Shown piece by piece: positions 1 through 11,896 of a stretch of 64,000 nt of DNA. Origin of the DNA: Ottelia alismoides (lineage: Eukaryota > Streptophyta > Magnoliopsida > Alismatales > Hydrocharitaceae); the NCBI GenBank assembly GCA_037367405.1, contig JAZKJV010005553.1:124001-188000 (forward strand), in the 5' to 3' direction. Within the stretch, counting starts at the first letter, position 1. Each line of letters starts with the position of its first letter. A model generated the notes under the pieces. It was not told the origin of the DNA. It searched no databases and was given only the letters and a program-made list of their open reading frames with translations. The translations under genes were made by a program, and so were the position numbers.

Positions 1-444
1 GTGTTTTGATTTTTTTCTAAATTTACTTCCTTCTATTTCTTTTGTATTTTCCCTTATTTTTTCTCTTTTCTGAACAATTTGATTGGGCCACGTGGCGCTC
101 TCTGGAGCCGCAACGCTGCCCAACTCTTTGGCCGCCACACACCCTTTCTCCTGGCCCTTCATCTCACTTTCCCAGCCTTCATCCCCACCACTCCTCTCTG
201 CCTCTCCCACAACCGTCCAATCTCCTCCTCCAGATGTAATCCCACACCTTCCTTCTCGCCTTAACCTCACCCGTTGGATGGCTTAGCATCCAACGACTCC
301 ACCTCCCCATGTATCCATCGCGTGCTCCCACCATCAGATCCCTTTCCCAGACTCCATCAAAACCACATGCTCCTGATCTACTCTCGGCCCTTGGATCAGA
401 TCTCCTGATCTGATATGGGCGGCCCACCCGTGCCGAAATCCCAT

Positions 445-468
445 CCGTTGGATCGAGAGATCTAACGG
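445..468 (+). repeat. CCGTTGGATC hairpin with GAGA loop
   Basis: Left arm CCGTTGGATC (445-454), loop GAGA (455-458), right arm GATCTAACGG (459-468). The one unpaired position in DNA is a G-U wobble in RNA. It belongs to the hairpin family found in every related LTR of the window. Confidence 0.7.
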
Positions 469-715
469 TCTGTGAATCATCTCCTACCTCCAGCTCTCCC
501 TCTCTCCCATGTAACGCCTCTCCGTGCACACTCTCCCTTCTATTTTTTGCACCACATATCACCATCTCTTCACTCGATAATGGCCCTCCCATGTAGCCCT
601 ATCTACTTTGTCCTTTGTGCGGACATCGATGCCACGAACCTTGCCTCCATCTCCTCAAGGCTTGTTGCAAACCCCCCCCCACACACACACCATCATAATG
701 CCTAGAAATCCACCC

Positions 716-723
716 TTTAAATA
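716..723 (+). promoter_or_regulatory. TATA-like box of the partial LTR
   Basis: TTTAAATA lies about 270 bp upstream of the splice-donor-like site at 993. The same distance (about 240-270 bp) separates TATATAA or GATAAATA from the donor in the LARD1 and LARD2 LTRs, so this is inferred to be the LTR promoter. No transcript data. Confidence 0.45.
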
Positions 724-993
724 CGTCGCCTCTGCCAGGCTTCATGGTTGTCCACCAATACACGAGTTGAAGCCCGGCTTCTCTCGCCCCTCCGGTGACA
801 GCGAAGGGACAAATTGATGAGGCGAAGACGACCTTCGTGCCCAGGTGTCGACCCTTGGTTTTCAATCCAAGTCTCGATCGCCTAGAGGCCGATTGAGCCC
901 CATGTTGTGGCTGAGCATGTTGAGCGACGACTAGAGCTTCGTAAGAAGCTCAGCACAGGCCACCTCCTCCGTCCAAACACCATCTCCAGTCAG

Positions 994-1468
994 GTAAGCT
1001 TTTGCACCTCTTTTTCTTTAACTTTCTCCTATTTTTTCCCGCACACACAATTCACCCCACCAAAAATTTGCCGCACCATCACCATGGAAGGCCGTATCGG
1101 CGCCAATATATCAATATCGAGATGGGACCGATATGGGTACTGATATGGCGATATATCAAGCTTTTCAGGCATTTCCTTCACAAAAGTGTGTCGATATGGA
1201 CGATATATCGTTGAAATATCGTCGAAATTTTGTATAGAAACGATATCGAAATCGATATGGCCTTCCATGACCACCACTTTTTGTCACCACCAGCATCTTC
1301 GCGCTGCCCTCCGACCACCATCTTCCTCCTCCGCAACCTCCATCACCTCCAGGCCTTCTCCTCCACCGGATGTGGAGGAGGACTCTCTCCGGGCGCCATT
1401 TTCTCCGTCTCGCTCGCCCACCATCCCATCCACATGCTTCGGCTATTTCCATAGCTAACCCTCTACAG
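994..1468 (+). other. Predicted intron inside the LTR, enlarged by a MITE
   Basis: Donor CAG|GTAAGC at 993/994, branch-point-like GCTAACC near 1454-1460, acceptor CTCTACAG at 1468. The length is 475 bp, but a 185-bp MITE sits inside it; without that the intron is 290 bp, close to the 292-303 bp of the equivalent introns in the other LTRs. Confidence 0.55.
1084..1268. mobile_element. MITE-like element rich in GATATCG palindromes
   Basis: Perfect 10-bp terminal inverted repeats, ATGGAAGGCC (1084-1093) and GGCCTTCCAT (1259-1268), extend to 15 of 16 bases. The 185-bp body is packed with GATAT, CGATATATCG and CGTCGAAATTTT-type near-palindromes and has no coding potential. I see no convincing target duplication, so the superfamily is unknown. 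It interrupts the LTR intron and is absent from the equivalent place in the other LTRs. Confidence 0.55.
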
Positions 1469-2851
1469 GTCAAACCCCTCAATGGTCGGAGCCTCCTTCC
1501 TTGCTCCATTCTAGAGCCTCCACACCAGTGAGCATGCATCGCCCGATCACTTCAGGCCTCTCCACAGCACCCTCCTCAGGGCAACAGCTTCGTCAGCCTT
1601 CCCGCGAGCTTCCCCGACCATCCTCACATCAACTTGAAGTCGGAGGAGCTCCAAGGGGATTGTTGGAGCCCCACCTTCACCATCGCACCTGAAGAAGATG
1701 CGACGGAGCTGAATGCTACAGGTACCGTCCGATCATGGTGATCGGATGGCACGCATTTTGTGTAAGCCTCGATCTTGCTCCAGGAGGCTCGGTGGAACCA
1801 GAGCTAAGGACGAAGCATAGGGACATGACACGTGTCTCGAACAAGCCGATCCACGCCCACCTCCCGAGCCTGGCCCGCACACGTGCAGAACGCATGCAGG
1901 CTGGGTAAATTACATGCAAGCCCCCAAAGTTTTCAATACTTGTAAAGAGGTCCTTTCCAAGTGTGTGTGCCTCACATGTCGTGCTTGGGAAAATTACAAT
2001 GGGCTCCACCAACTTTACAATATTACAAATATGCCCTACAAAGGATCAGATTGCAATATTTATCTATTTATTCTTCATGTTTTCTTTGCATTTATGCCCT
2101 TACACTCTTTTATTCGTACCTTGAGCATACGAACTCCAAATTCAATTACTTCAGTTTCATTAGGTTTATAAGTTGATGCCCTTTCTAATGGTATATTTTA
2201 TTCATTGATGTATACTTAATTTGAGATGCTAAATTTTAGCTATTTCACGTGTCATTTGCTCCTCATGTTAAAAATCATTATTGAATTTTCGATGCATCTT
2301 TGTGATCTAATGCTCAATAACTGAACTATTTTTAGGGCATATTTGTGTTTGCATATATCATTACATCTTGCATCTTCTCTAATTGCTAAAAATCTAAGAA
2401 AAATTGCACTTATCTCCTCATGCATTGCATAACATTTTATTATACATTGCGCATTGGTCATCATTACATGCATCATATTTCCTTGCATATTGCATTACCG
2501 TTATTTTACATAACCTTAAAATAAAAAAAATGTATTCTCATTCTGTTTTCATCATATCTTCGCATCTCATTTATTTACATCATTCATCTTATGCATATTG
2601 ATTTGTTTGCATTGGTTGTGTGTGCACACTGTGAATGCATTGAGAAGACCTAGATCTGGGAATTTAATCACTCAAATTTAATCATTAATCTCTGATAAAT
2701 CAACGAGGAGGCTCGTGTCCATGTGTTCAACCTTGGTAGACTTGTCAAGTTATAAATATTCCACATAATCCAAGTGTGGTTATGCATGAATCATTTTAAC
2801 CTCTTGTGCTACAACACATCAATATTGAAGAGGTGAAAATGTGGTTCATCA

Positions 2852-3210
2852 CCTAGGACCATGTCGGGGTGGGAGTTGATAGCCACTATGAGGCTGTAAT
2901 GTATACCATGGGGTGTGAGGGTCTTGGTTCTTTAAAATGAAAGGATTTTATCTCCCAACTCTTCTTTTTCAATGAGAGATAGTCGCTAAGGTGTCCATCA
3001 GATGTAGAAGAACTAAAGTATCGAGATGTATTACTTTGTGAGTGTCGTCTCCGACTCTTAGGTCAACTCTTGATCGTCGTTTCATCGTTGTGATATTTCT
3101 CAAACATACGACCATTCAATGTGGCGATTTGTCCGGTGAAGTGATTGAACATTTTCTCCATTCGAGCGAGTGAGGACTCTGTTGAGAGTTGTGTTTGCGT
3201 GTATTATAGT
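2852..3210. other. No recognisable feature
   Basis: Unique-looking sequence between the LTR end and the palindrome-rich block. I see no convincing open frame, terminal repeat or RNA gene. Confidence 0.4.
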
Positions 3211-4277
3211 CCATGGAGAGTGGATATCATGAAATTTCGACGAAATTTCATCGAAATTTCAATTTCGAAAGGTCATGGGCATCAAAACTCATATATGTCA
3301 ATTTCCCGGATTTTGACCGAAATTTCGATGATATTTCGACATATCGACCCATTTCGGTTGAAATTCATGGGTTTCAGTACAAAATTTCCTGGATTTCGAC
3401 CGAAATTTCGGTGATATTTCGACATATCGACCCATTTCGACCCATTTCGGTTGAAATTTATAAGTTTCAACGAGACCCCTGTTTGGTAGAGTATGGTCTG
3501 ACAAGAGGGTACACACGTCGATTATTCAACTTGGGGAACTTCCTCCCCTTTGGGTTTAAGCAATGGATATGAAACAACTCCATAGCTTCCATATATCTGA
3601 TATAGCTTGTTCGTTTCATTCGTTTGTCATTTATCTTCGTAAATAGATGCATCTTTATTGTAAGTCTGTAACTAATTCTGTAATTCATTCGAACTTTTTC
3701 TGTGGCAATTATTTCTATGAACAAGACATTGTTTGATTAATCATTATCTGTATTTTAGAATGAAAAATGCTCGTCTATTTTTATGAACAAAAGACGTCTT
3801 CTAAGTGTTGTTAACTTAGTTATTTTGATTTTCATTTCCAGTATCTATCAGTCAACTCAACAATATGTCTAATATGACCAATATGGTGTGATATAAGGCG
3901 TACGGATGAGAGATGTGTGTAATATAAGTGTGCATTTATAAGATATTGTTGTTTTAAGATCTTTGATTGGATGATATCAATTTCCAGTATGTATCAGCCA
4001 AGAATCAACATTAACATCGATTTGGCCGATATGATTGATATGTGCGATATAAGAGACATATGAGCAATATGTGTGATATAAGTGTGTATTTGTAAGTTAT
4101 TTATTGTTGTAATAACTTGGAAGATCTTAATTTACGAAAAAATATCGAAAATAGCTTTTTTGAGTCATTTTCGATATTTCCACCGAAACGATCGAAATTT
4201 CCCAAAATTTCACCGAAATTTTGGTTTTGGAGGAGACCGAAACGAAATCGAAATCGAGATTTCGAACCTTGCCATGG
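3211..4277. repeat. Palindrome-rich repeat block (GAAATTTC/GATATTTCG)
   Basis: Bounded on both sides by CCATGG (3211-3216 and 4272-4277). The left part (3226-3470) is dense in GAAATTTC and CGATATTTCG words and contains an imperfect tandem duplication with a period of about 83 bp (copies starting near 3301 and 3384), the second with an extra internal ten-base duplication. The right part (4131-4266) repeats the same vocabulary (CGAAATTTCCC, ACCGAAATTTTGG). Between them is another imperfect tandem duplication of about 147 bp (starting near 3833 and 3980) rich in GATATG and ATATAAGTGTG. There is no coding potential. It may be a non-autonomous DNA element, or satellite-like decay of one; its limits are inferred. 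Confidence 0.45.
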
Positions 4278-4745
4278 AGGCACTCGGTTTTTCAGCCATG
4301 TGTACCCTAATTTTGCTTGTTTTTGTGTTCTGATATTTTTTTGTGGCTTTTTTAATGTTATGCAAGATGATGAAAATGAAACGGATACTAAATTGATGCA
4401 ACCTACGTGCAACATGACCCAAACGCTATATCTATGCAATAGTATTGGAAAAATGAATACTTACCGGAAAAAAATAAATGAACTGAATTCTAATAGACCT
4501 TGGAAAATAAATGGATGCCAGACAGTATTAAATGACAGAAAATAGTGACAAAGTACGCTGCTCATCCACGGGAGGGGACCGAACCGAAATAGTTGATGGC
4601 ACTTTGGTTGTTTATTTTTACCATATGTAGTTAACGGAATATAAACTCAACCAAACACAAAATGTGCGGAGCAAACGACAGTTGATGAATACACAAAAGA
4701 ATATGCTTGATTTACACATACCATAACCGATAGTAGGGGAAAGTA
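4278..4745. other. No recognisable feature
   Basis: Non-repetitive, moderately AT-rich sequence without a supported gene or element end. Confidence 0.35.
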
Positions 4746-5106
4746 CATCCCCTCCGATCTGATTACGAGCAGTGGGGAGGGGAAACGGGGAGAATCCAAC
4801 AATCGTAGGAAGATGATGGCGGTAGGGCGGTTCGGCAGCAGCAGTGAGTTGGAAAGGAGGATGCTGGCGGTGTGGGGTGGGTGATAGGACGATGATGCGA
4901 GAAGGGCAGTGGTGTGGTGATGTCGGAGGAGGGAAATCGAGAGGCTGGTGGAGCGGGAGGAGGAGAGAGGAGGGTGGTGGCGTCGGGAAGGAGAGTGAGG
5001 GGGGAGGCTGCGCCGATGAAGGTGGGGAAAGGGGGATGGGCGGTGGTGTTGGGTAGGGGTTAGTGTTCGGGAGAAAAGGAGATGGATGGAGGGAGAGAGA
5101 GAATTA
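4746..5106. other. Purine-rich, strongly G-skewed stretch
   Basis: About 360 bp on the plus strand consist mainly of G and A (GGTGG, GAGGAGG, GGGAGGG words) with very few pyrimidine runs, flanked by AT-rich DNA. The minus strand would be a CT-rich tract such as plant promoters and 5' leaders often have, but no supported gene follows on that strand. Open frames through it have no recognisable domain. Confidence 0.4.
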
Positions 5107-6403
5107 TTAGGGGAAAATAAAACAAAAAATTATGTAGATAATACTCAAATAATACTCAAATAAAACAAAAAAATTGACAAAGCCTTATATAATAGGTCTT
5201 TTACATACTCAAATAATACTTAAATTAAAAATTATGTAGATAATACTTATATTAAAAATTATTTTGCATAACTAAACGAAATTAAATAACAAAGAAAAAA
5301 TATGTAATGTTCCCTGTACTGCATCAATAATGCAACCCTGTGATCGTATGACACAGGTCCCCCATGGATATAAGCATTGTCGACAGAGGTACTACCATCA
5401 AACCATCTCCAGCGATCACGTTATGTGACGAACCCTCATGTCCCTCTAAGGCCTCCAAAAACCATTGTAGTTCCAATCCTAGCCAGACTCAAAGCACGTG
5501 ATGGGACAGTCCATTCTGTACATGGCCATCGAGACCCATACAAAAGGTCCATTTAATTTGATACATCATAGGTTTTGATCCACATAATGCAACTTCTTAT
5601 CTCAACTCACCCACAGTCTTGGTCCAATCCGATTAACACGGGCTCGAATTCGATTCAAATCATCTCATCTATTTTTTAGGACGTGAGCATGAAGAAGGAA
5701 CACAAATACCATGTTAGTAGTTTTTCGACAATGAAGATGAATGAGCATCATGAAGATTATGAGTGTAGGAAGTAACAAAATAGCCAATTCACAGGTAGTA
5801 GCACACGAGTGGTACTGAGGAGGTGGTTGATGAATAACACACGGTAATATAGCACATGAGTACATGACATAATGATCCAAAAATTTACATGTGTCCCTGA
5901 GGATCGACCTTGTGCTCATTTTTATAGGATTGACTCGATACGATTGCACCGATGATATAATCACATAATTTCACCAGTAAACAAACATGTAAAAAATTGA
6001 CTAATCAAGCACTATTGGTAGAGATAGTGTTGGTAACTAAGTTATAGTGTAGATGAGACATGTTTATACAATCCATCAAAAAAGTTAATCACGAAGAAAT
6101 GAAGGTCGAGATATGAGACCCCCCGTCGAATTTATAGTTAAGCTATAAGTTGCGCCATTATTGATGGGAGAAAATCAAGAAGCAAAGTGAAACTCCCTCC
6201 TTCTATAACCCTTCAAAAGTATTTGTCTTAGGTTGTTAGTAAATGTTATTAAATGGCATATGCTCATTATGAAGACTGCTTGTGGTGTAGTACAAACGGT
6301 GATACAAGCACATAACTTACCAAATTTATCTTTTATGTAAGAATAAATATTTTCACCAAGAAGGCCTCATTGTACCGCAAGCTTACCCGTATTTTAGAGG
6401 ATA
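5107..6403. other. AT-rich flank of the Helitron, no gene recognised
   Basis: Begins with short direct repeats (AATACTCAAATAATAC words, 5130-5240). The rest has several stops in every frame. The last bases (GAGGATA) are the left half of the site into which the Helitron inserted. Confidence 0.4.
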
Positions 6404-6428
6404 CTAGCTGCTTACCCGCGCTTCGCGG
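6404..6428 (-). other. Helitron 3' terminus: hairpin and CTAG
   Basis: On the plus strand CTAG (6404-6407) is followed by CCGCG (6416-6420), CTT, CGCGG (6424-6428). Read on the minus strand this is a perfect GC stem with a three-base loop, eight bases, then CTAG|T. Helitron transposition is known to terminate at such a hairpin. The flanking T (complement of 6403) fits insertion between A and T. Confidence 0.92.
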
Positions 6429-7166
6429 CGTGAGATAAATATATAAAATTAGAAGATAACAATAAAAAAATATTATAAACATTGAGAAGAATATGAATGG
6501 TATACATTTTAGGATTATTTTTCCTCTGATCAATATTTTTTAAATTCAAAAATTATTTTTATTTCTTTAACAACTTTTAATTTGCGATTTTCAATGAGAT
6601 TTAATTAGAAGACCAAATAGTTTACATTGAAATTAATGAAAAAATTCCAAGAATAATTATAACCTTTGATCAAAATTCAAAATTCACACGTTGTATATAT
6701 TAAAATTTCAGTAAATCATAATGACTATAGCAGCAGCAATAAATTATATTCTATTTAGAGTTGCCAGCATCGTTTTTGATATGAAGCAAGATAGTGTAAA
6801 ACCTGAAATGCTCAATACAATATAACAGAACAGAAGGTTCATACATGAAGTTCGCTATTTTTAAAAATAAAATACAGAGAGGTGACTACAAAGTGCATAA
6901 TTCTTCAGAAGCTCCATTTATTGGCACCTGAGAAAATAGACCAAGATATTAATGATTGGAGTAAATACATTTAAGCTTCATTTTAAAATAAAGTAATATA
7001 AAAAACTTACATGCTTTACTAAAAACTATTTGAATCACACTCTGAAGTTGATGGCACAGAATTTGTATGAGCACTAAAATGTTTGAAGTAAAAAAGTAAA
7101 TAAAAGTGAAGTACAAAGAAGCTAATATAATTTGAAGATATTACATTATATACTTAGCTTATACCT

Positions 7167-8292
7167 TCTACGAATATTGGTAACTTTAGGGATATCTAAA
7201 TCTATATAAAATCTTGATGACACAGTGGAGCATAGCACAGGATCACCTATGATGGAAAGTAAATTTAAAAAACAATTTGTCACCTATATTCAATGGAAGT
7301 AATAAATGAGTATACTAACCACGGTAGTACTCTACCGTTAATCATGTGAAAATTGCGATAACCTTCTTTCTATTATTATAAAGAAGGCATTCTGGAAAAT
7401 TTTCAGCTATCCCGCCCCGCAAAGTAATAGATAATGATTGGCCACTGTTCATATGTAAATAATAAAAAATGAAAAATTATCTACAAAATGAAAATAATTA
7501 AAAGATCAATTGAAAAATGGTAGGAAGTATAAAGTTCAACATCACCTGTTATTTTGGATGATTAAATTATGTTTTACCGGTGCACCTTCCTCAAAATAAT
7601 TTGATTGATTACGGGTATCCGTGATAAGCCAACCAATCACATCTAAAAGAGAGAGAAATTATAAACAATTAAATTAAAGTTTTTAAAAAAATATTAAAAT
7701 TAAAGTAATGATTTTGTATTATTGAAATTTCAATAAACAGTAGACATACCAATGACATACGTGCTGCTGAAAATGGGCGTGGTGACATCATCGTAATCAA
7801 CAAAGAAAATTTTGTACCGTGGGATAGTTGTATTTACTTCTGTATGGTGAATACTATGAGTGGCATCAATGAATTTTATAATCAATTCATCGGAAACAAC
7901 TCTAAAACTTTCTTTATTTGGAAAAGTCATGCAATTGACAATAGAATATATCTCTCCTTCACGTAAAATATGCTCAAAACATAGTCCTTCGTCTGATGCA
8001 ATTAGACCTTCAATTGTGTTTTCCTATATAAAGTAAAATGTTCAAACTAATGCTATATGAATATTTTAAAATATAGCGTTAATCATAAATAAATATGGAA
8101 AAAAAGAAGTAAATAATTTGAGATAATGATTTTAAATAGTGGCCAAACATGTTCATCAACAGCAAGAAAATTGACAGAAGATAGGTTGTCGACATAATGA
8201 AGACCTGAGGAGTTCCACATACGAATAATTCTGATCTTGATCGTATGTAACTCTCCAGGTTGAATAAAGTTGGAGATATAAGAGTAAATCAT
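7167..8292 (-). pseudogene. Helitron RPA-like gene, distal copy (decayed)
   Basis: A multi-exon gene of the RPA70-like family carried by plant Helitrons (DUF223-type OB folds, presumed single-stranded DNA binding). Exon-like pieces on the minus strand match the upstream paralogue piece by piece: KIRIIRMWNSS..LSSVNFLAVDEH (about 8270-8150), IEGLIASDEG followed by SFRVVSDELIIKF and YKIFFVDYDDV (8025-7753), DVIGWLITDTRN (about 7643-7552), LSITLRGGIAENFPE (about 7455-7325) and SSRFYIDLDIPK (about 7243-7167). AG/GT borders flank most pieces. An in-frame TGA near 7340 replaces the Gly of FTGMTV in the paralogue, so it is broken. The C-terminal zinc-ribbon part was not found downstream. Exon limits are estimates. 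Confidence 0.75.
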
Positions 8293-8783
8293 TGTTGAAA
8301 AGTACCTACCACTTTTGCAAAATAGAAGCCATGCATTTAGATAAATTAATAGAATTCTTGCTAAATAAATAAATAAACGTTAACCTCCAGGCAACAATTT
8401 TGTGAAATTTGCGAGAATTATAAAGTGAATATTTTAACAACCATAACAACGTAGAAAACATTAAATTATAAGCAAATGAACCACTAATATACATTCTTGT
8501 TTCATCCATGTTATTCATGTGTTATAATTTAACTTCTTTATGTGGGAAAATTTTTTTAAAAAAAGATTTAAAGTCAAGGAATTTAATTTGCTATTAAGAT
8601 AATATATAAAGCAAATATATTGCAAGAGGATAGTTAGTATAGAAACGTGCTTTATATTTTATGTAAGAAATGCTATCATCATTGCCTCTTGGAGGTAAAT
8701 AACCCAAGTATTATAGAAAAAAGGAAATTAGGAAAATTGCAAGAATCTGAGGTAGTAGGAAAAATAAATTAAACACCAAAAGA

Positions 8784-9139
8784 GTATTTAATTTCTTCGT
8801 AAGTATTAAGAATTAAATAGTAAAAATTAAAAGGTAAAAATTGCAGAAACTGTATCCTTATCAAATTAAATATTGATAAAAATCTATAGAGAAGTAAAGA
8901 TTTACTGGTTGAAAAAATCAAGCAATATAGATTTTTTTAACATGCTTAGGTAAGATTGTTAGTATTTTATTTCTTCATAAGTATTAAGAATTAAATAGTA
9001 AAAATTAAAAGGTCAAAATTGCAGAAACTGTATCCTTATCAAATTAATAGTGATAAAAATCTATAAAGAAGTAAAGATTTACTGGTTGAAAAAATCAAGT
9101 AATATAGATTTTTTTAACATGCGTAGGTGAGATTGTTAG
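8784..9139. repeat. Two-copy tandem repeat, about 178 bp
   Basis: Copies start near 8784 (TTTCTTCGTAAGTATTAAG) and 8962 (TTTCTTCATAAGTATTAAG) and differ at only a few positions and short indels. This is a recent duplication in non-coding, AT-rich Helitron sequence between the two RPA-like genes. Confidence 0.85.
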
Positions 9140-11726
9140 GTTGTAAAGGAAACATGAATCAAAGTATTGATTAAAAAATTACTTAAAAAGGATATGAAAA
9201 TCGGGTTCTATCATCAACTCTTTTAAACATTGTTACAGCTTAAAACAAAATGTAACTGCAGATTTAACTTTGCAATAAGTTGTAGCCTTATTATATAAGG
9301 CAAATATTAAATTTTAAGTTGTATCTTACCGTACATTGGGAAGGCTTATAATACATTAGAAAAAAGTCACATAGCATGTTATTCAAATAGTAATATTTAT
9401 AATCTTTTTGTGTTATACGTGGCAAAATAAGTTATAATTTTTTTTATAAATTCATGTATGGAACATAGAAAAAAATAGTAAATTGGAACGGAAAAAAAAC
9501 AAACTTATGTTCCTTATTTTAAACATAAGACACCAATAAAATGAGGGAGGCTCAGAATACATTATTTAGATTCATGTTATGTTGGAAACAGTAAAAAGAT
9601 GGAAAAAGCTTGCACGAAGATAGTCAATTTTTTACTCCAGTTTTATATTAAAAAAGAACAATATAACTTATGATTATAGAAGGTATGCAAAGTACATAAA
9701 GAAAACATTTAATGGATCATTGGACATGAAAGAAGTTCGAAAAAATAAAGCGTAAGAACAAATTGCAGTAACAGTTACGCAATGATTTAATTTATATATT
9801 ATGTAGAAATCTAAAATAACTTATTTCATAGTAAATCATGAAGATGGATAACATTGAACGATTAGTAAGGTATACAGAAGAGGATCTTAGAATTATTTTT
9901 TTAAAGTAACAGTCAAGTTGAAAGATGTTACAAAAAAACTGGAAAACTTTCACAATATATATAGATATTTATCTTAGTAAAGGTATACTTGAAATAGATA
10001 CACAAAGCAATGAAAGGAACCAACGACTGCATGAACTTCAACATCTATATTGTAAGAAACCATTATTTAAAATGCAGAACTATAGAAATTTCTTGTTATG
10101 TGAATATGTTTTTTTTAAGCTCTTGTTATGTGAATATGTGTCTGCAAATCTTGAAAAAAAAAGATCTAACGTGCAACATCTTAGAAAGCAAGTTCAAGAC
10201 TGTCATAACAGTTAATATACATACATTCATGGTAAAGAAAAAACGCACCTGAAAGAGATCTATGAACCAGTCTGGATGACAATGCAGTGGAGAAATCCGA
10301 AGGTGTATATCACAAACACGCTACTTAAAGTAAAGTAGAAGAGTAGAGATGACTTGTTATGTGCATTTGTGCCAACATTTATGTAAAGAAATTATAGAGA
10401 CGTCAGATGTTGCGCACCTGAGTGGAGAAAAAATCGGCTACATGTCCATGTCTGTGCATTTATGTCATAAGGCTATACAGATGGTAAGCATAGCCTATCC
10501 ACGTGCACAAAAGATATGTACACATAATATACATCAGATGTGTTGTCAGTAGTGGGTGGGATGCATCTATTTGTACAAATGGTAAATATAGTTCATCCAC
10601 GTGCACAGAAGATATCCACGTGTTGTCAGTGGTTGTATTACTTCATATATTTATATAAATGTAAGGCTAAAAAAATGGTAAGTTGATGTTATATTCAAAA
10701 TTTTATGACATCGTTGTCTCTATAAAACAATTGGAATAATTATTGAAATAAAAGGCAATCTAGAAAACCATGCTCTTACTATATAGAATTTAAAATGCAT
10801 TATAATAATTAGAAACTTCAATAAACAGCAATGATACATGTCAGTGGAAGTATAGTTTGAGGAGACAATGAAGCATACTTTATGTCATTATTATTGCTTT
10901 AAAATCCTGATTCAACATGTTAATTTGGGTGTATTTATTGTTATTGATGTACATACTCATATTATGTAAAAGCAATTTGAGATTATATTGCCATTTGTTC
11001 GATCGATTGAGAGCTTTATATACATTGTTATAAAAAAAGAAGAAAAATAACATCATTAAAAAATACATTGAGTAGACTACATAAAGTGGAAGAATGTCCA
11101 TATTTCTGCTGTACATTAGATATTTAAAGAATAGAGAGAAGGTCCAAGTTGTTTTTTCTAAAAAAAAAGTTCAAAATATGACGCCATTTAACATAAAGGA
11201 CAAAAAATGCTTTGTATTACGTGTAACAAATGTACTGTCAACTTATCTGTCAAATATATTGAAATAAAAGAAGCCTTGATTTATTTTTTTTGTTAGTTGT
11301 TGTTTCAAGAACAATAGAGGGCTCAAAGGTAATTTACATGAAGAAATTTTTATGGTATGCTCTTTCTAAGTTGAAAACAAAATATCCAAAGATGAGTTCA
11401 TACCGAAACCTATAAATTATCAAGAACTACGAAAGTTCTAATGGAACACTTGGTAAATTAGGCCCACTTGACTTATATGTGCAGATATGATCAGTCTAAA
11501 CATCTGAAAATTATATATGACAAAAATTATTTACAGGCAACTATTCTAGCACTACTGTACACTTACGTATAAGTGTCTAGATTAAACTACAGTTAGAAAA
11601 GTCTACACTTAACAAAAATATCTAGAAAGTTCAACATTGTTTTGTCAAAAGGAAGTTTTAGACATATTAACAGAGCAGAACATTTTTTTCCTTAGCAGGT
11701 TAGGTCTTTTTCACACCAGGTTTGCT
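9140..11726. other. AT-rich Helitron interior without recognised gene
   Basis: About 2.6 kb between the two RPA-like genes. It is strongly AT-rich with no protein family recognised. Open frames (such as 9925-10215 plus) are short and lysine- and asparagine-rich, as expected by chance from AT-rich DNA. A short duplication of CTTGTTATGTGAATATGT occurs near 10094 and 10124. Confidence 0.5.
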
Positions 11727-11822
11727 ACCTCCAATAATAATAATAATTAAAGTTCAATGATCATAAATATAGATACCTCCAATAATAATAATAATTAAAG
11801 TTCAATGATCATAAATATAGAC
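11727..11822. repeat. 48-bp tandem duplication
   Basis: ACCTCC followed by four AAT units and AAAGTTCAATGATC starts at 11727 and again at 11775. The two copies are nearly identical, so the duplication is young. It lies just downstream of the RPA-like gene's last exon. Confidence 0.9.
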
Positions 11823-11896
11823 ACGGATAGACACACAGATGTGTGTATGTATGTGCATGGAAATAAAAAAACTACTGAAATACAATGTACATTTTT

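Larger units (their letters stand above)
1..2851 (+). mobile_element. LTR, right portion, truncated by the window edge
   Basis: This stretch has the same order of landmarks as the 2.9-3.0 kb LTRs further right: a G-box (GCCACGTGGC) near 90, a CCGTTGGATC hairpin at 445-468, a TATA-like TTTAAATA at 716-723, a splice-donor-like CAG|GTAAGC at 993, a CTAAC plus CTACAG acceptor at 1468, and a low-GC tail. It ends GTTCATCA at 2851, matching the TCATCA end of the LARD1 LTR. No tRNA-Asp primer-binding site follows, so it is either a 3' LTR or a solo LTR. The start is off-window, so its target duplication (CCTAG would be the right copy, 2852-2856) cannot be checked. No protein is encoded; open frames on both strands are shadows of GC-rich sequence. 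Confidence 0.8.

Noticed and set aside
179..592. 137-codon minus-strand frame in the left LTR
   Set aside because: It lies in GC-rich LTR sequence, has no domain, and is not preserved in the equivalent part of the other LTRs.
9925..10252. Overlapping frames of 96 and 80 codons in the Helitron interior
   Set aside because: AT-rich, lysine- and asparagine-rich, containing a short internal duplication; no family resemblance.
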